A stretch of 64,000 bases of DNA from Vespertiliibacter pulmonis. Its GTDB lineage: Bacteria; Pseudomonadota; Gammaproteobacteria; Enterobacterales; Pasteurellaceae. Position numbers and translations under genes: made by a program. Shown one piece after another: positions 1-9,174 of the stretch. The stretch lies in contig NZ_CP016615.1 of assembly GCF_013377275.1 (NCBI RefSeq), forward strand, positions 372,001 through 436,000. Reading direction: 5' to 3'. Positions within the stretch are counted from its first letter, which is position 1; each line of letters begins with the position of its first letter. The notes under the pieces are model-generated. The model was not told the DNA's origin. It saw only the letters and a list, made by a program, of their open reading frames with translations, and did not search any database.

Positions 1-654
1 CTTTTCCTACCGAAACGAGCGATGACCCCAGTCAAAGCCTTATCGGGTGGGGAGCGTAACCGTTTATTACTCGCCAAATTATTACTTAAGCCCAATAATT
101 TACTCATTTTAGATGAACCTACCAATGATTTAGATGTAGAAACTCTTGAATTATTGGAGGAAATGCTAACGAATTATCAAGGCACATTACTTATTGTGAG
201 CCACGACCGACAATTCATTGATAACACCGTTACCGAATGCTTTATTTTTGAAGGTCAAGGTATTGTCAATAAATATATCGGAGGCTATCACGATGCAAAA
301 CAACAGCAAGCGAACTACTATGCAACGCAAGAACAGAAATCTGCTTTATTGCAAAAAAATGAGAGTAAATCACCGCTTGCAGACAGCACAAAAAATAAAA
401 TAGAGCCTGCAAAAAAAGTTAAACTCTCTTATAAAGAACAACGAGAACTCGATACTCTCCCTGAAAAAATGGAACAACTTGAAGTCGAAATTGCAAATCT
501 GCAAGCAGAAATGAATAGTGCTGATTTTTTCAGCAAAGAACCAAGTTATACTCAAATTCAGCTACAAAAATTAGCCGATGCTGAACTTGCGTTAGAACAA
601 GCCTTTGAGCGTTGGGAAATGTTAGAGCGTATCCAAAACGGCACAACGAGCTAA
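1..654 (+). CDS. uup: ABC-F ATPase Uup, C-terminal part (5' truncated by window edge)
   Basis: The reading frame is open from base 1, so the first ATPase domain and half of the second lie outside the window. What remains starts just before the ABC signature (LSGGERNRLLLAKLL) and Walker B with its D-loop (LLILDEPTNDLDVETL), followed by the switch His (VSHDRQF). A Lys/Glu/Gln-rich tail of about 110 residues is the coiled-coil C-terminal domain typical of Uup, which in E. coli binds DNA. ABC-F proteins have no membrane domain; Uup is a cytosolic ATPase linked to ribosome function and to suppressing precise transposon excision. The 25-base gap to tcdA suggests co-transcription. The paralogues EttA and YheS are less likely because their C-terminal tails differ. 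Confidence 0.88.
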   Translation, partial: LFLPKRAMTPVKALSGGERNRLLLAKLLLKPNNLLILDEPTNDLDVETLELLEEMLTNYQGTLLIVSHDRQFIDNTVTECFIFEGQGIVNKYIGGYHDAKQQQANYYATQEQKSALLQKNESKSPLADSTKNKIEPAKKVKLSYKEQRELDTLPEKMEQLEVEIANLQAEMNSADFFSKEPSYTQIQLQKLADAELALEQAFERWEMLERIQNGTTS

Positions 655-679
655 ACATTTATGTATTACTAAGGAAAAA

Positions 680-1453
680 ATGACCAGATTAGATAATTAT
701 GAACAACGTTTCGGGGGAATTGGACGACTCTATACCCCCGAAGGGCTAGCCATTTTACGCCAAACTCATATTTGTGTTATTGGGATTGGGGGCGTTGGCT
801 CGTGGGCGGTAGAAGCACTCGCTCGTTCTGGAATTGGAAAGCTAACTCTTATTGATATGGACGATATTTGTGTAACCAATATTAACCGCCAGATCCACGC
901 AATATCAGGGCAGATCGGTAAACTAAAAACAGAGGTAATGAAAGAGCGAATTGCTCAAATTAACCCCGAATGCGAAGTAACCATTATTGATGATTTTCTC
1001 ACCACAGAGAATTTAAGCGATTATTTACTGAAAAACTACGACTATGTAATTGATGCCATCGACAGTGTACGAGTGAAGGCGGCTCTCATCGCTTTTTGTA
1101 AACGTAATAAAATTCGTATTATTACAACGGGTGGTGCGGGTGGACAAACCGATCCCACTCAAATCCAAATTGCTGATTTGAGTAAGACTATTCAAGATCC
1201 ACTTGCCTCTAAAGTTCGTAGTTTATTACGTAAAGAATATCACTTTAGCCAAAATCCGAAACGGAAATTTGGTATTGATTGTGTCTTTTCAACCCAGCCA
1301 CTCATTTTTCCCAAAACATCTGAGGGGTGTGAAATATCCGCCACAATGAATTGTGCCAACGGATTTGGCGCAGTTACTATGGTAACAGCAACATTCGGAT
1401 TCTTTGCGGTGAGCCGTGTTATTGCAAAATTATTGGCAAATCTTACCGCTTGA
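680..1453 (+). CDS. tcdA: tRNA threonylcarbamoyladenosine dehydratase TcdA (CsdL)
   Basis: 257 residues, the usual length of the TcdA/CsdL branch of the E1/ThiF/MoeB superfamily. The nucleotide-binding loop is GIGGVGS near residues 35-41, followed by the E1-type acidic strand (TLIDMDDICVTNINRQ) with the conserved Asn-Arg pair that contacts ATP. TcdA uses ATP to cyclise t6A37 of ANN-decoding tRNAs to ct6A, normally with sulfur-relay partners CsdA and CsdE, which are not in this window. No catalytic-cysteine or rhodanese domain is attached. The stop lies 2 bases from the convergent ampD stop, so the two transcripts end back to back. Confidence 0.93.
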   Translation: MTRLDNYEQRFGGIGRLYTPEGLAILRQTHICVIGIGGVGSWAVEALARSGIGKLTLIDMDDICVTNINRQIHAISGQIGKLKTEVMKERIAQINPECEVTIIDDFLTTENLSDYLLKNYDYVIDAIDSVRVKAALIAFCKRNKIRIITTGGAGGQTDPTQIQIADLSKTIQDPLASKVRSLLRKEYHFSQNPKRKFGIDCVFSTQPLIFPKTSEGCEISATMNCANGFGAVTMVTATFGFFAVSRVIAKLLANLTA

Positions 1454-1455
1454 TA

Positions 1456-2010
1456 CTATTCTGCTTTCAATAATGATCGGTAATATGTCCAATCAAAATA
1501 TTGCCCTGGGTCAATTTTTCTCCCTGGGGCAATATCACTATGCCCAACAATTCTTTCTATCGTAATATTAGGATAACACTTCATCAATAGGCAAGTTAGC
1601 TTTGCTAACGTGTGATATTGCTGTTCGGTAAAAGGCTGATTATTACTCCCTTCCAATTCAATTCCGATTGAAAATTCATTACACTTCTCCCGTCCTTCAA
1701 AAGAAGATAAGCCTGCGTGCCAAGCCATTTGGTTAAAATTAACATATTGAGTAATCTCTCCTTGACGATTGATTAAACAATGTGCAGAAACTTTTAGCTC
1801 TTTAATTTCGGCGAAATAAGGGTGTAATGTCGGATCAAGCTTTCCTTGAAAAAAGCGATCGATAAAATCGCCGCCAAATTCGTCTGGCGGCAAACTAATA
1901 TAATGAATAACTAATAACGAAATATCATCATTTTGTGGGCGTTCACTAAAATGGGGGGAAATTACTCGTTTTTGGTTTAACCAACCTTGTTCGATCTTCA
2001 AATTGTGCAT
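1456..2010 (-). CDS. ampD: 1,6-anhydro-N-acetylmuramyl-L-alanine amidase AmpD
   Basis: 184 residues, full length for cytosolic AmpD of the amidase_2 (zinc amidase) family. By position the zinc ligands should be His36 (VIHYISLP), His157 (VGHSDIAPGRKIDPG) and Asp167 in the same motif. It cleaves the amide between anhydro-MurNAc and L-Ala in recycled muropeptides, and in bacteria with an AmpR/AmpC system its loss induces the beta-lactamase. No signal peptide is visible, which fits a cytoplasmic recycling enzyme and argues against the periplasmic AmiD form. No ampE follows; the neighbour beyond its start is the divergent rlmJ, 56 bases away. Confidence 0.93.
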   Translation of the reverse strand: MHNLKIEQGWLNQKRVISPHFSERPQNDDISLLVIHYISLPPDEFGGDFIDRFFQGKLDPTLHPYFAEIKELKVSAHCLINRQGEITQYVNFNQMAWHAGLSSFEGREKCNEFSIGIELEGSNNQPFTEQQYHTLAKLTCLLMKCYPNITIERIVGHSDIAPGRKIDPGQYFDWTYYRSLLKAE

Positions 2011-2066
2011 AGTTTAAATGGGGTAAATACGTTAGAATAGGCTATTTTACTAGAAAGAGAACCACA

Positions 2067-2906
2067 ATGCTCAGTTATCGCCACAGTTTTCACGCAGGCA
2101 ATCACGCCGATGTTTTAAAACATATCGTCCTCACCCTAATTTTGACCGCACTAAAACAGAAAGAAAAAGGCTTCTTTTATTTAGATACTCACTCAGGCGT
2201 TGGGCGCTATAGCCTATTCAGTGCCGAAGCCGAAAAAACAGGCGAATATATTGAGGGTATTGCCCGCTTATGGGAACGTGATGATATCCCTGAAGAAATT
2301 AAACCTTATTTAGCTGAACTAAAAAAAATCAACAAAGGGAAATTACGTTTTTATACGGGTTCGCCTTTACTTGCCGTTCAACAACTTCGCCCACAAGATC
2401 GAGCATTATTGACAGAACTTCACCCGAATGATTTCCCTCTACTCCGCAATGAGTTTGCCACTATTCCTAATGTGCATACTAAACGAGAAAATGGCTTTCA
2501 ACAGCTTAAATCTGCCCTGCCGCCCAAAGAAAAGCGTGGCTTAGTGTTAATTGATCCGTCCTATGAATTAAAAGAAGATTATGAATTAGTCGTGAAAGCT
2601 ATTATTGAAGGATACAAACGTTTTGCAACAGGAATTTATGCTATTTGGTATCCTGTTGTATTACGCCAACATACAAAACGTATTGTAAAAGGATTAGAGG
2701 CCTCTGGCATTCGTAAAATTTTACAAATTGAACTTGCTGTCCGCCCTGATTCCGATCAGCGAGGAATGACCGCAAGCGGTATGATTGTTATCAATCCGCC
2801 TTGGCAATTAGAACAGCAGATGAAAAAAATTCTACCTTATCTCACTAATGTTTTAGTGCCAGAAGGAATAGGTAGCTGGTCTGTAAGCTGGATTACACCT
2901 GAATAA
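2067..2906 (+). CDS. rlmJ: 23S rRNA (adenine2030-N6)-methyltransferase RlmJ
   Basis: 279 residues, matching RlmJ (YhiR). The N-terminus MLSYRHSFHAGNHADVLKH is characteristic of the family. The SAM pocket is marked by the acidic turn after FFYLDTHSG, and the amino-methyltransferase catalytic motif reads DPSYE where many N6-adenine methylases have DPPY. It methylates A2030 of 23S rRNA before 50S assembly. It is a single gene, divergent from ampD and convergent with mnmA, with a shared hairpin terminator downstream at 2922-2950. Confidence 0.92.
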   Translation: MLSYRHSFHAGNHADVLKHIVLTLILTALKQKEKGFFYLDTHSGVGRYSLFSAEAEKTGEYIEGIARLWERDDIPEEIKPYLAELKKINKGKLRFYTGSPLLAVQQLRPQDRALLTELHPNDFPLLRNEFATIPNVHTKRENGFQQLKSALPPKEKRGLVLIDPSYELKEDYELVVKAIIEGYKRFATGIYAIWYPVVLRQHTKRIVKGLEASGIRKILQIELAVRPDSDQRGMTASGMIVINPPWQLEQQMKKILPYLTNVLVPEGIGSWSVSWITPE

Positions 2907-2921
2907 TCCACTATCCACAAT

Positions 2922-2950
2922 AAAAAAGGAGCGATTGCTCGCTCCCTTTT
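2922..2950. terminator. Bidirectional terminator between rlmJ and mnmA
   Basis: Perfect 7-bp stem GGAGCGA / TCGCTCC around the loop TTGC, flanked by six As on the left and four Ts on the right. It can therefore end transcripts from both convergent genes. Confidence 0.85.
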
Positions 2951-2966
2951 AAATCCACAGCTTTTA

Positions 2967-4118
2967 TTATTTGAGCTGTTGCTCAATAATTCCCCCGCCT
3001 AAACATATTTCACCTTGATAAAATACTGCAGATTGCCCTGGTGTAACAGCAATTTGTGGTTCATCAAATATTACTCGAATATTTTTATCATCAAGCGGTT
3101 GAATTTCACAAGAAATATCCGCTTGTCGGTAACGAGTTTTAACCGTACAGCGTAAAGGTTCAGTGAGTGATTGGCGATCAACCCAATCTAGCTGGCTCAC
3201 CATCATTCCTATTGAAAGTAATGCAGAATTATCCTGCCCTTGAGCGACAACTAGCACATTGTTGATCAAATCCTTCTCAACTACATACCACGCATTCTCA
3301 TCAGCGCCTTTAACTCCACCGATACCAAGCCCTTTACGTTGCCCTAACGTGTGATACATCAATCCATCGTGACGCCCAATAACTTTCCCATCAATCGTTT
3401 TAATATCACCTGCTTGAGCTGGTAAATAACGAGCCAGAAAATCTTTAAATTTCCGCTCTCCAATAAAGCAAATCCCTGTTGAGTCTTTCTTCTTCGCCGT
3501 TACTAAACCAATATCTTCGGCAATAGCACGCACAATTGGTTTTTCAATTTCGCCAACAGGAAATAAACTTTGACTCACCTGCTGTTCACTTAATGTATAT
3601 AAGAAATAGCTTTGATCTTTATTACGATCTAATCCTCGTAATAATTTAGCTGGTTCATTTAATGCTGTACGGCGAACATAATGTCCTGTCGCAATAAAAT
3701 CCGCTCCAAGATCCTCAATCGCATATTCTAAAAATGCTTTAAATTTGATCTCTTTATTACATAGAATATCAGGGTTCGGGGTTCTTCCTGCTTTATATTC
3801 TGCCAAAAAATGTTCAAAAACATTGTCCCAATATTCAGCGGCAAAATTAATTTTATGTAATTTAATACCTAATTTATCACATACTGCTTGTGCATCGGCC
3901 AAATCAGCGGCAGCAGTACAATAATCAGTATCATCATCTTCTTCCCAATTCTTCATAAACAACCCTTCAACTTGGTAGCCTTGTTGCTGAAGAATAAAAG
4001 CAGATACGGATGAATCAACCCCACCAGACATTCCACAAATTACTTTTTTTGTACTATTTTCAGCTAATTGTTCTGCATTTAATTGTGGAAAATATTTTGT
4101 ATAAGTTATTGATTTCAT
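2967..4118 (-). CDS. mnmA: tRNA-specific 2-thiouridylase MnmA
   Basis: 383 residues. The PP-loop is GMSGGVDSS near residues 29-37; the two catalytic cysteines are in [12 protein letters not shown] and [12 protein letters not shown]. MnmA uses ATP and sulfur relayed from IscS through the Tus proteins to form s2U34 in tRNA Lys, Glu and Gln. The N-terminus is about 15-20 residues longer than E. coli MnmA; as I recall H. influenzae MnmA has a similar extension, so I keep this start. It lies 82 bases downstream of the tautomerase gene on the same strand and may be read from that transcript as well as its own promoter. Confidence 0.95.
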   Translation of the reverse strand: MKSITYTKYFPQLNAEQLAENSTKKVICGMSGGVDSSVSAFILQQQGYQVEGLFMKNWEEDDDTDYCTAAADLADAQAVCDKLGIKLHKINFAAEYWDNVFEHFLAEYKAGRTPNPDILCNKEIKFKAFLEYAIEDLGADFIATGHYVRRTALNEPAKLLRGLDRNKDQSYFLYTLSEQQVSQSLFPVGEIEKPIVRAIAEDIGLVTAKKKDSTGICFIGERKFKDFLARYLPAQAGDIKTIDGKVIGRHDGLMYHTLGQRKGLGIGGVKGADENAWYVVEKDLINNVLVVAQGQDNSALLSIGMMVSQLDWVDRQSLTEPLRCTVKTRYRQADISCEIQPLDDKNIRVIFDEPQIAVTPGQSAVFYQGEICLGGGIIEQQLK

Positions 4119-4200
4119 TATGCTCTTATAATAAAAATAAATTTTATCCTCTAATTATAGTGCAACTGAAAAAATCAAGTTCCACCAAAATTTATATTGA

Positions 4201-4410
4201 CTAAGTTTTCTTATGCCGTATTTCTGTAACCGTTTTACCACCAATGCCCCAATTATCCATTGATACTTCATCAATAACTACAACTGTTGTTTCAGGATTT
4301 TTACCCAATACTCGTTGTAATAATTGTGTAACTTCTTGAATAATTTCTGCTTTCTGTTCAGCAGTTGGGGCTTCAATACCACCTGTTACTTTAATATTAA
4401 CATACGGCAT
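4201..4410 (-). CDS. 4-oxalocrotonate tautomerase family protein
   Basis: 69 residues beginning Met-Pro-Tyr (MPYVNIKVTGG). Removal of Met exposes Pro at the mature N-terminus, the general base of the 4-OT superfamily. The single beta-alpha-beta unit and the motif KAEIIQEVTQLLQRVLGK fit a small oligomeric tautomerase. The physiological substrate cannot be told; nothing nearby encodes catechol meta-cleavage. It starts 12 bases after the nqrM stop, so it looks like the last gene of an apbE-nqrM-tautomerase transcript. A role in the redox or quinone context is only suggested by position. Confidence 0.85.
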   Translation of the reverse strand: MPYVNIKVTGGIEAPTAEQKAEIIQEVTQLLQRVLGKNPETTVVVIDEVSMDNWGIGGKTVTEIRHKKT

Positions 4411-4422
4411 ACATCACTCCCA

Positions 4423-4680
4423 TTATTTTACCTCATAAAATTGAGGCATACTTTTGCTAGCAAATTTCTGATCATATTCTAATTGTGCTTTTTTATCACC
4501 TGCATCTAATTTTGCTTTTAAATTATCGCAAGGCTCCTCACAATCGCACATTTTCTTCATACCTAAAGCAGAAATACCGCCACAACTGCCCTTTATCGTT
4601 TTACCCTTAACAATAAAACCAATCGACATCATAAATACGATAGCCACAAAAAAACCAAAAGTTAATAAAATCGTTTCCAT
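4423..4680 (-). CDS. nqrM: Na+-NQR maturation factor NqrM
   Basis: 85 residues. One N-terminal membrane helix (about residues 3-24) is followed by a soluble tail with four cysteines: one in KGSCGG and three in MCDCEEPC. This is the NqrM (formerly DUF539) pattern. NqrM is needed for assembly of the membrane Fe centre held by NqrD and NqrE. It directly follows apbE (44-base gap), and apbE follows the nqr operon, the usual order in Vibrio and Pasteurellaceae, so both maturation factors sit with their target. Confidence 0.92.
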   Translation of the reverse strand: METILLTFGFFVAIVFMMSIGFIVKGKTIKGSCGGISALGMKKMCDCEEPCDNLKAKLDAGDKKAQLEYDQKFASKSMPQFYEVK

Positions 4681-4724
4681 ATTTTTTCCTTAATAATATT
4701 TAAAATTTTTAATCCAAGTAAAAT

Positions 4725-5774
4725 TTAATTACTCTCTAATCGCTTAAACTCGCTCGACATTTTAGTTTCATATTCTTGACCTTTCTTAATAATCAAAAAT
4801 ACTGCTAATTTTTCACGTTCTGCGACTTCAAGTGCTTTATCAGCTCCAAGAACAAATAGCCCCGTAGATAGCCCATCTGCTGTCATTGCTGTATCTGCAA
4901 TCACGGTAATTGATGCTAAATTATGGTGAATAGGTTTAAGCTCTTTTGGATCAATAATATGCGATAAACGATTACCCTGCTCATCTTCAAAATAATTACG
5001 ATAATTGCCCGAAGTTGCAAACGCCTGATTTCTTAGAGGCACGACAATTTCTGCTGATGATCCTTGCTCAAAAGTAGGTTTTTCAATCGCAATTTGCCAT
5101 GGTTTTCCCACAATATTTAATCCTTTACCTCGCAGTTCACCACCAATTTCAACTAAATAATTATGCAACCCCAATTTATGTAAATGTTCGGCAACCTTAT
5201 CTACACCAAACCCTTTAGCAATTGATGAGAGATCAAGATAAAGATGCGGATCTTTCTTAAGCAAGATTTGATGATTATTCTGCTCTTCTACTCGAATTTT
5301 TTCAATCCCAACAGATTTTGCACGTTCCTCAATTTGCTCTGGCGTTGGTGCTTTATTTAATCGCTTATCTGGACCAAATCCCCATAAATTAACTAAAGGC
5401 CCAACGGTAACATCTAGCGCCCCTTCTGTTACTTTATTTAAACGAATTGCTTCTTTTACTACTCTAGCAAAATCATCAGACACAATAAAAGGACGATCTA
5501 CATCTTGCGAACGATTAAATATAGAAATTTCAGAGTCATTCTGATAAGTAGACATTTCATTATTTACTTCTTTCAATAACTCATCTAATTGTTTTTTAAC
5601 TTCAATAGGCTTTGGTAAATTCTCTATTTTTCCATCATCAATATAGCTAATGTGGTAGGTTGTCCCCATTGTTTTGCCTTCTAACTTAATTTGTTGTGGT
5701 TCTTTCTCACAAGCACTAAGAAGAATAGCTAAACAAGCAGACACAAACCAAGTTGATAATATTTTGATTTTCAA
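4725..5774 (-). CDS. apbE: FAD:protein FMN transferase ApbE (lipoprotein)
   Basis: 349 residues. The N-terminus is a lipoprotein signal with lipobox LLSAC at about residues 18-22, so the protein should be anchored in the inner membrane facing the periplasm. The core carries GKTMGTTYHISY, DLSSIAKGFGVDKVAEHL and the metal/flavin-site region TAMTADGLSTGLF. ApbE attaches FMN through a phosphoester to Thr in S(T)GAT-type sites; the two expected targets, NqrB Thr235 and NqrC Thr227, are encoded just upstream. A 155-base gap containing an inverted uptake-signal pair separates it from nqrF. Confidence 0.95.
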   Translation of the reverse strand: MKIKILSTWFVSACLAILLSACEKEPQQIKLEGKTMGTTYHISYIDDGKIENLPKPIEVKKQLDELLKEVNNEMSTYQNDSEISIFNRSQDVDRPFIVSDDFARVVKEAIRLNKVTEGALDVTVGPLVNLWGFGPDKRLNKAPTPEQIEERAKSVGIEKIRVEEQNNHQILLKKDPHLYLDLSSIAKGFGVDKVAEHLHKLGLHNYLVEIGGELRGKGLNIVGKPWQIAIEKPTFEQGSSAEIVVPLRNQAFATSGNYRNYFEDEQGNRLSHIIDPKELKPIHHNLASITVIADTAMTADGLSTGLFVLGADKALEVAEREKLAVFLIIKKGQEYETKMSSEFKRLESN

Positions 5775-5867
5775 AATAAACCCCTTAAAAATTTATAAAA
5801 AATAGGTGAGAAAATACCTAGTTTTGATACATTCTCAGCTATTTTTTAGACTATACATTCAATATTG

Positions 5868-5909
5868 AAGCGGTCATTTTTTACAAATTTTTGCAAAATC
5901 TGACCGCTT
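5868..5909. repeat. Inverted pair of USS cores between nqrF and apbE
   Basis: AAGCGGTCA and its exact complement TGACCGCTT (9 bp) face each other around a 24-base AT-rich loop. Each arm is an Apl-type uptake signal core missing its first two bases. The hairpin could partly terminate nqr transcription, but no strong T-run follows on the minus strand. Confidence 0.7.
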
Positions 5910-5929
5910 ATATAATTAACTATTAGTGA

Positions 5930-7162
5930 TTATCCACCGAAATCATCAAGTAAGATGTTTTCATCTTCAACACCTAAATCTTTCAACATTTTAATCACAG
6001 AAGCATTCATAATTGGAGGACCACACATATAATATTCGCAGTCTTCTGGTGCTTCATGATTTTTCAAATAATTTTCATAAAGTACATTATGAATGAATCC
6101 AGTATAACCTTCCCAATCATCACCCGGTTGCGGATCAGAAAGCGCTACATGCCATTTGAAATTTTCATTCTCAGCTTGTAAGCCGTCAAAATCTTCAACA
6201 TAGAACATTTCACGTTTTGAACGAGCACCATACCAGAAAGTCATCTTACGTTTAGATTTTAAACGTTTGAGCTGATCAAAAATATGTGAACGCATTGGAG
6301 CCATACCTGCACCACCACCGATAAAGACCATTTCTGCATCAGTATCTTTTGCAAAGAATTCACCAAAAGGACCTGAAATAGTTACTTTATCACCTGGTTT
6401 TAATGACCAAATATAAGAAGACATTTGACCAGGTGGTACATCTGGATTATTAGGTGGAGGTGTTGCAATACGCACATTCAACATAATAATCCCTTTCTCT
6501 TCAGGATATGAGGCCATTGAATAAGCACGAATGATCGGTTCATCAACTTTAGAAACATAACGCCAAAGATTAAATTTATTCCAATCCTCATGATACTCTT
6601 CATCAATCAGCGGCTTATAATCTTCATATTTTACAACGTGAGCAGGCGCTTCAATTTGAATATATCCTCCTGCACGGAAAGGCACTTCTTCCCCTTCAGG
6701 AATTTTCAATTTCAATTCTTTAATAAAAGTTGCTTTATTATCGTTAGAAATAACAGTACATTCCCATTTTTTCACACCAAAAATTTCTTCTGGTAATTCA
6801 ACGTCCATACTGTTTTTTACATTCACTTGACACGCTAAACGATAGCCTTCTTTCGCTTCACGTTTGGTAATATGTGAAAGCTCAGTCGGTAAAATTTCAC
6901 CGCCTCCACTTTTTACTTTTACCACACATTGTCCACAAGAGCCACCGCCACCACAAGCTGATGAAACAAAAATACCTTTGCTCGCAAGAGCTCCTAACAA
7001 TTTACCACCTGCTGGCAGCGTAATTGCTTTACTTGGATCATCATTAATAGAAATAGTAATATCGCCCGAATCTACTAATTTAGATTTAGCAACTAAGATA
7101 AGTACTGCAAGCACTAATACAAGGGCAGTAAATACCACAATACCGAAAATAAAATTATCCAT
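5930..7162 (-). CDS. nqrF: Na+-translocating NADH:quinone reductase subunit F
   Basis: 410 residues. An N-terminal membrane helix (about 4-25) is followed by a 2Fe-2S ferredoxin domain with ligands Cys70, Cys76, Cys79 and Cys111 ([10 protein letters not shown] and RLACQV). Next comes a ferredoxin-reductase FAD domain (RAYSMAS) and an NADH domain ([12 protein letters not shown], then a C-terminal EYYMCGPP). NqrF is the NADH entry point of the pump and passes electrons to the 2Fe-2S cluster. It is the last gene of nqrABCDEF; 12 bases separate it from nqrE. Confidence 0.97.
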   Translation of the reverse strand: MDNFIFGIVVFTALVLVLAVLILVAKSKLVDSGDITISINDDPSKAITLPAGGKLLGALASKGIFVSSACGGGGSCGQCVVKVKSGGGEILPTELSHITKREAKEGYRLACQVNVKNSMDVELPEEIFGVKKWECTVISNDNKATFIKELKLKIPEGEEVPFRAGGYIQIEAPAHVVKYEDYKPLIDEEYHEDWNKFNLWRYVSKVDEPIIRAYSMASYPEEKGIIMLNVRIATPPPNNPDVPPGQMSSYIWSLKPGDKVTISGPFGEFFAKDTDAEMVFIGGGAGMAPMRSHIFDQLKRLKSKRKMTFWYGARSKREMFYVEDFDGLQAENENFKWHVALSDPQPGDDWEGYTGFIHNVLYENYLKNHEAPEDCEYYMCGPPIMNASVIKMLKDLGVEDENILLDDFGG

Positions 7163-7174
7163 TCGATACGCTCC

Positions 7175-7771
7175 TTATAATTGAATGCCTGAGAAAGACA
7201 TAAACCCAAGCGCCATTAAGCCTGCAGTAATAAAGGTAATACCCAATCCACGCAAGCCCGCTGGAATATCTGAATATTTCATTTTTTCAGTTAAACCTGC
7301 AAGTGCTACAATAGCTAACATCCAACCAGTACCTGCACCGATACCATACACAACAGATTCAGCGAAATTATATTCACGCTGAACCATAAATGATACGCCA
7401 CCGAAAATTGCACAGTTTACGGTAATCAATGGTAGGAAGATACCTAATGCACTGTAAAGAGCTGGAAAGAATTTATCTAAAATCATCTCCAACACTTGTA
7501 CGATTGCCGCGATTACACCAATAAACGTAATGAAGTTAAGGAATGTTAAATCCACACCTTCAATTAATGCACCATCTTTTAAAATATGTTCGTAAACCAA
7601 CTGGTTTGCAGGTACAGAAATACCTAACACAACAACAACTGCAATACCTAAGCCAAATGCTGTTGAAACTTTCTTTGATACCGCGAGGAATGTACACATT
7701 CCAAGGAAGAAAGAAAGCGCCATATTTTCAATAAATACGGATTTAACAAATAGACTAATATAATGTTCCAT
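7175..7771 (-). CDS. nqrE: Na+-translocating NADH:quinone reductase subunit E
   Basis: 198 residues, six predicted membrane helices, homologous to RnfA. The half-repeat cysteines that help bind the intramembrane Fe centre are visible in [12 protein letters not shown] (Cys26) and TVNCAIFGG (about Cys120). With NqrD it forms the inverted pseudo-symmetric pair through which electrons cross the membrane. The gap to nqrD is 3 bases, indicating tight translational linkage. Confidence 0.96.
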   Translation of the reverse strand: MEHYISLFVKSVFIENMALSFFLGMCTFLAVSKKVSTAFGLGIAVVVVLGISVPANQLVYEHILKDGALIEGVDLTFLNFITFIGVIAAIVQVLEMILDKFFPALYSALGIFLPLITVNCAIFGGVSFMVQREYNFAESVVYGIGAGTGWMLAIVALAGLTEKMKYSDIPAGLRGLGITFITAGLMALGFMSFSGIQL

Positions 7772-7774
7772 AGA

Positions 7775-8398
7775 CTATTTCTCCACTTGTTCAGGTTTCC
7801 ACGTTCTTAAGCCCCAGATAATGAAGCCAATAATAAAGAACGCACTTGGTGCTAATAAGAATAAACCGTTTGCTTGGTACCAACCACCATCTTGGATAGT
7901 TTGGAAAATCGTAATACCAAAGAGTTTCCCTGAACCAATTAGTTCGCGTAAAAATGCAACAACAATTAGCATTGCACCATAGCCTAAACCATTACCAATA
8001 CCATCAACGAAGCTTTCAACAGGCGTTGATTTCATTGCAAAGGCTTCCGCTCGTCCCATAACAATACAGTTTGTAATAATCAAACCAACAAAAACAGAAA
8101 GTTGTTTTGATAGATCATAAGCATAAGCTCGCAAAATTTGGTCAACTAAAATAACCAAAGATGCAATGATCGCCATTTGAACAATAATACGAATACTATT
8201 TGGAATATAATTACGAATTAACGCAATAAAAAAACTAGAAAATGCCGTTACAAGACTTACAGCAAGCCCCATTACAATTGCAGTCTCGAGTTTTGTGGTA
8301 ACCGCTAATGCTGAACAAATACCTAATATCTGTAAAGCAATCGGGTTATTATGAATTACTGGTCCAAATAATAACTTTTTAAGATTTTCTTTAGCCAT
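7775..8398 (-). CDS. nqrD: Na+-translocating NADH:quinone reductase subunit D
   Basis: 207 residues of highly hydrophobic sequence, related to RnfE and pseudo-symmetric with NqrE. The Fe-centre cysteines are in [12 protein letters not shown] and [13 protein letters not shown]. The N-terminal residues precede the first helix and include [10 protein letters not shown], typical for NqrD. Its start codon overlaps the nqrC stop at 8398, so translation of C and D is coupled. Confidence 0.96.
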   Translation of the reverse strand: MAKENLKKLLFGPVIHNNPIALQILGICSALAVTTKLETAIVMGLAVSLVTAFSSFFIALIRNYIPNSIRIIVQMAIIASLVILVDQILRAYAYDLSKQLSVFVGLIITNCIVMGRAEAFAMKSTPVESFVDGIGNGLGYGAMLIVVAFLRELIGSGKLFGITIFQTIQDGGWYQANGLFLLAPSAFFIIGFIIWGLRTWKPEQVEK

Positions 8399-9174
8399 TA
8401 GTTAGCTCCCGCTTTTAATTTTGCTAAATACGGACCGAAGCCGTTTTGACCGAACCAATATTTAAATGTTCCATCAACCCCTTTTGAAGTTAAAGTTGCT
8501 CCAGATAATGCATCAATACCATGCTCTTTATCTATAGATGCCCCTTTAGCAATCGTAATTGCTGACTCACCTTTTTCATTCAACAATTTTTTGCCAATGA
8601 AATTTGCTTGCCAACGAGGGTTTTCAATTTCACCGCCTAATCCTGGTGTTTCACCATGATCATAGAACGTGATACCTTTGAGAGTATTACCATCAGGTTG
8701 AACAGAAACAAAACCATACATAACAGACCATAGTCCAGTTCCATAAATTGGAATAACTACTTGATTAAGTTGCCCATCTGGATTTTTAACTAGATATACT
8801 TCAGCATATTTAGCTCGTGTTCGTAAACCTGCTTTATCTACTTCAGGTGAAATTGCAACACTTTGTGCAGGATCTTTCGCAGCTAATTTAGCATCAAAAT
8901 TATTTATACCCTCAACATATTCACCCGTTGCTAAATCAACAATTTTCGGCTCAATGTTTTTAGCATAAATTTCTTTAATCTGAGTTTTCGGTGTATTTGC
9001 ATTCAATAAACCAGCGACACTCAGAATATTTTTTTGTTTATCTAAGGCTTTTTGTTCTTCTTGAGCAGGCTTTAATAATACCGCGCCACCCGCAACAATT
9101 AAGGAACAAATTAAACTTAATACTACAACGACGGTGAGAGTCCCGCCAACGCTATCTTTATTAAACTTAGCCAT
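8398..9174 (-). CDS. nqrC: Na+-translocating NADH:quinone reductase subunit C
   Basis: 258 residues: one N-terminal membrane helix (about 10-33) and a periplasmic FMN-binding domain. The covalent flavin site is SGATLTS with Thr227 as the acceptor, the substrate motif of ApbE encoded about 3 kb downstream. FMN in NqrC receives electrons from the NqrD/E Fe centre and passes them to the FMN of NqrB. It overlaps the nqrB end by 8 bases. Confidence 0.96.
   Translation of the reverse strand: MAKFNKDSVGGTLTVVVVLSLICSLIVAGGAVLLKPAQEEQKALDKQKNILSVAGLLNANTPKTQIKEIYAKNIEPKIVDLATGEYVEGINNFDAKLAAKDPAQSVAISPEVDKAGLRTRAKYAEVYLVKNPDGQLNQVVIPIYGTGLWSVMYGFVSVQPDGNTLKGITFYDHGETPGLGGEIENPRWQANFIGKKLLNEKGESAITIAKGASIDKEHGIDALSGATLTSKGVDGTFKYWFGQNGFGPYLAKLKAGAN

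Noticed and set aside
4119-4200. A small gene on the plus strand opposite the mnmA start
   Set aside because: The open frame mostly overlaps mnmA, is composed of Leu/Ile/Asn/Lys from AT-rich DNA, and has no ribosome site.
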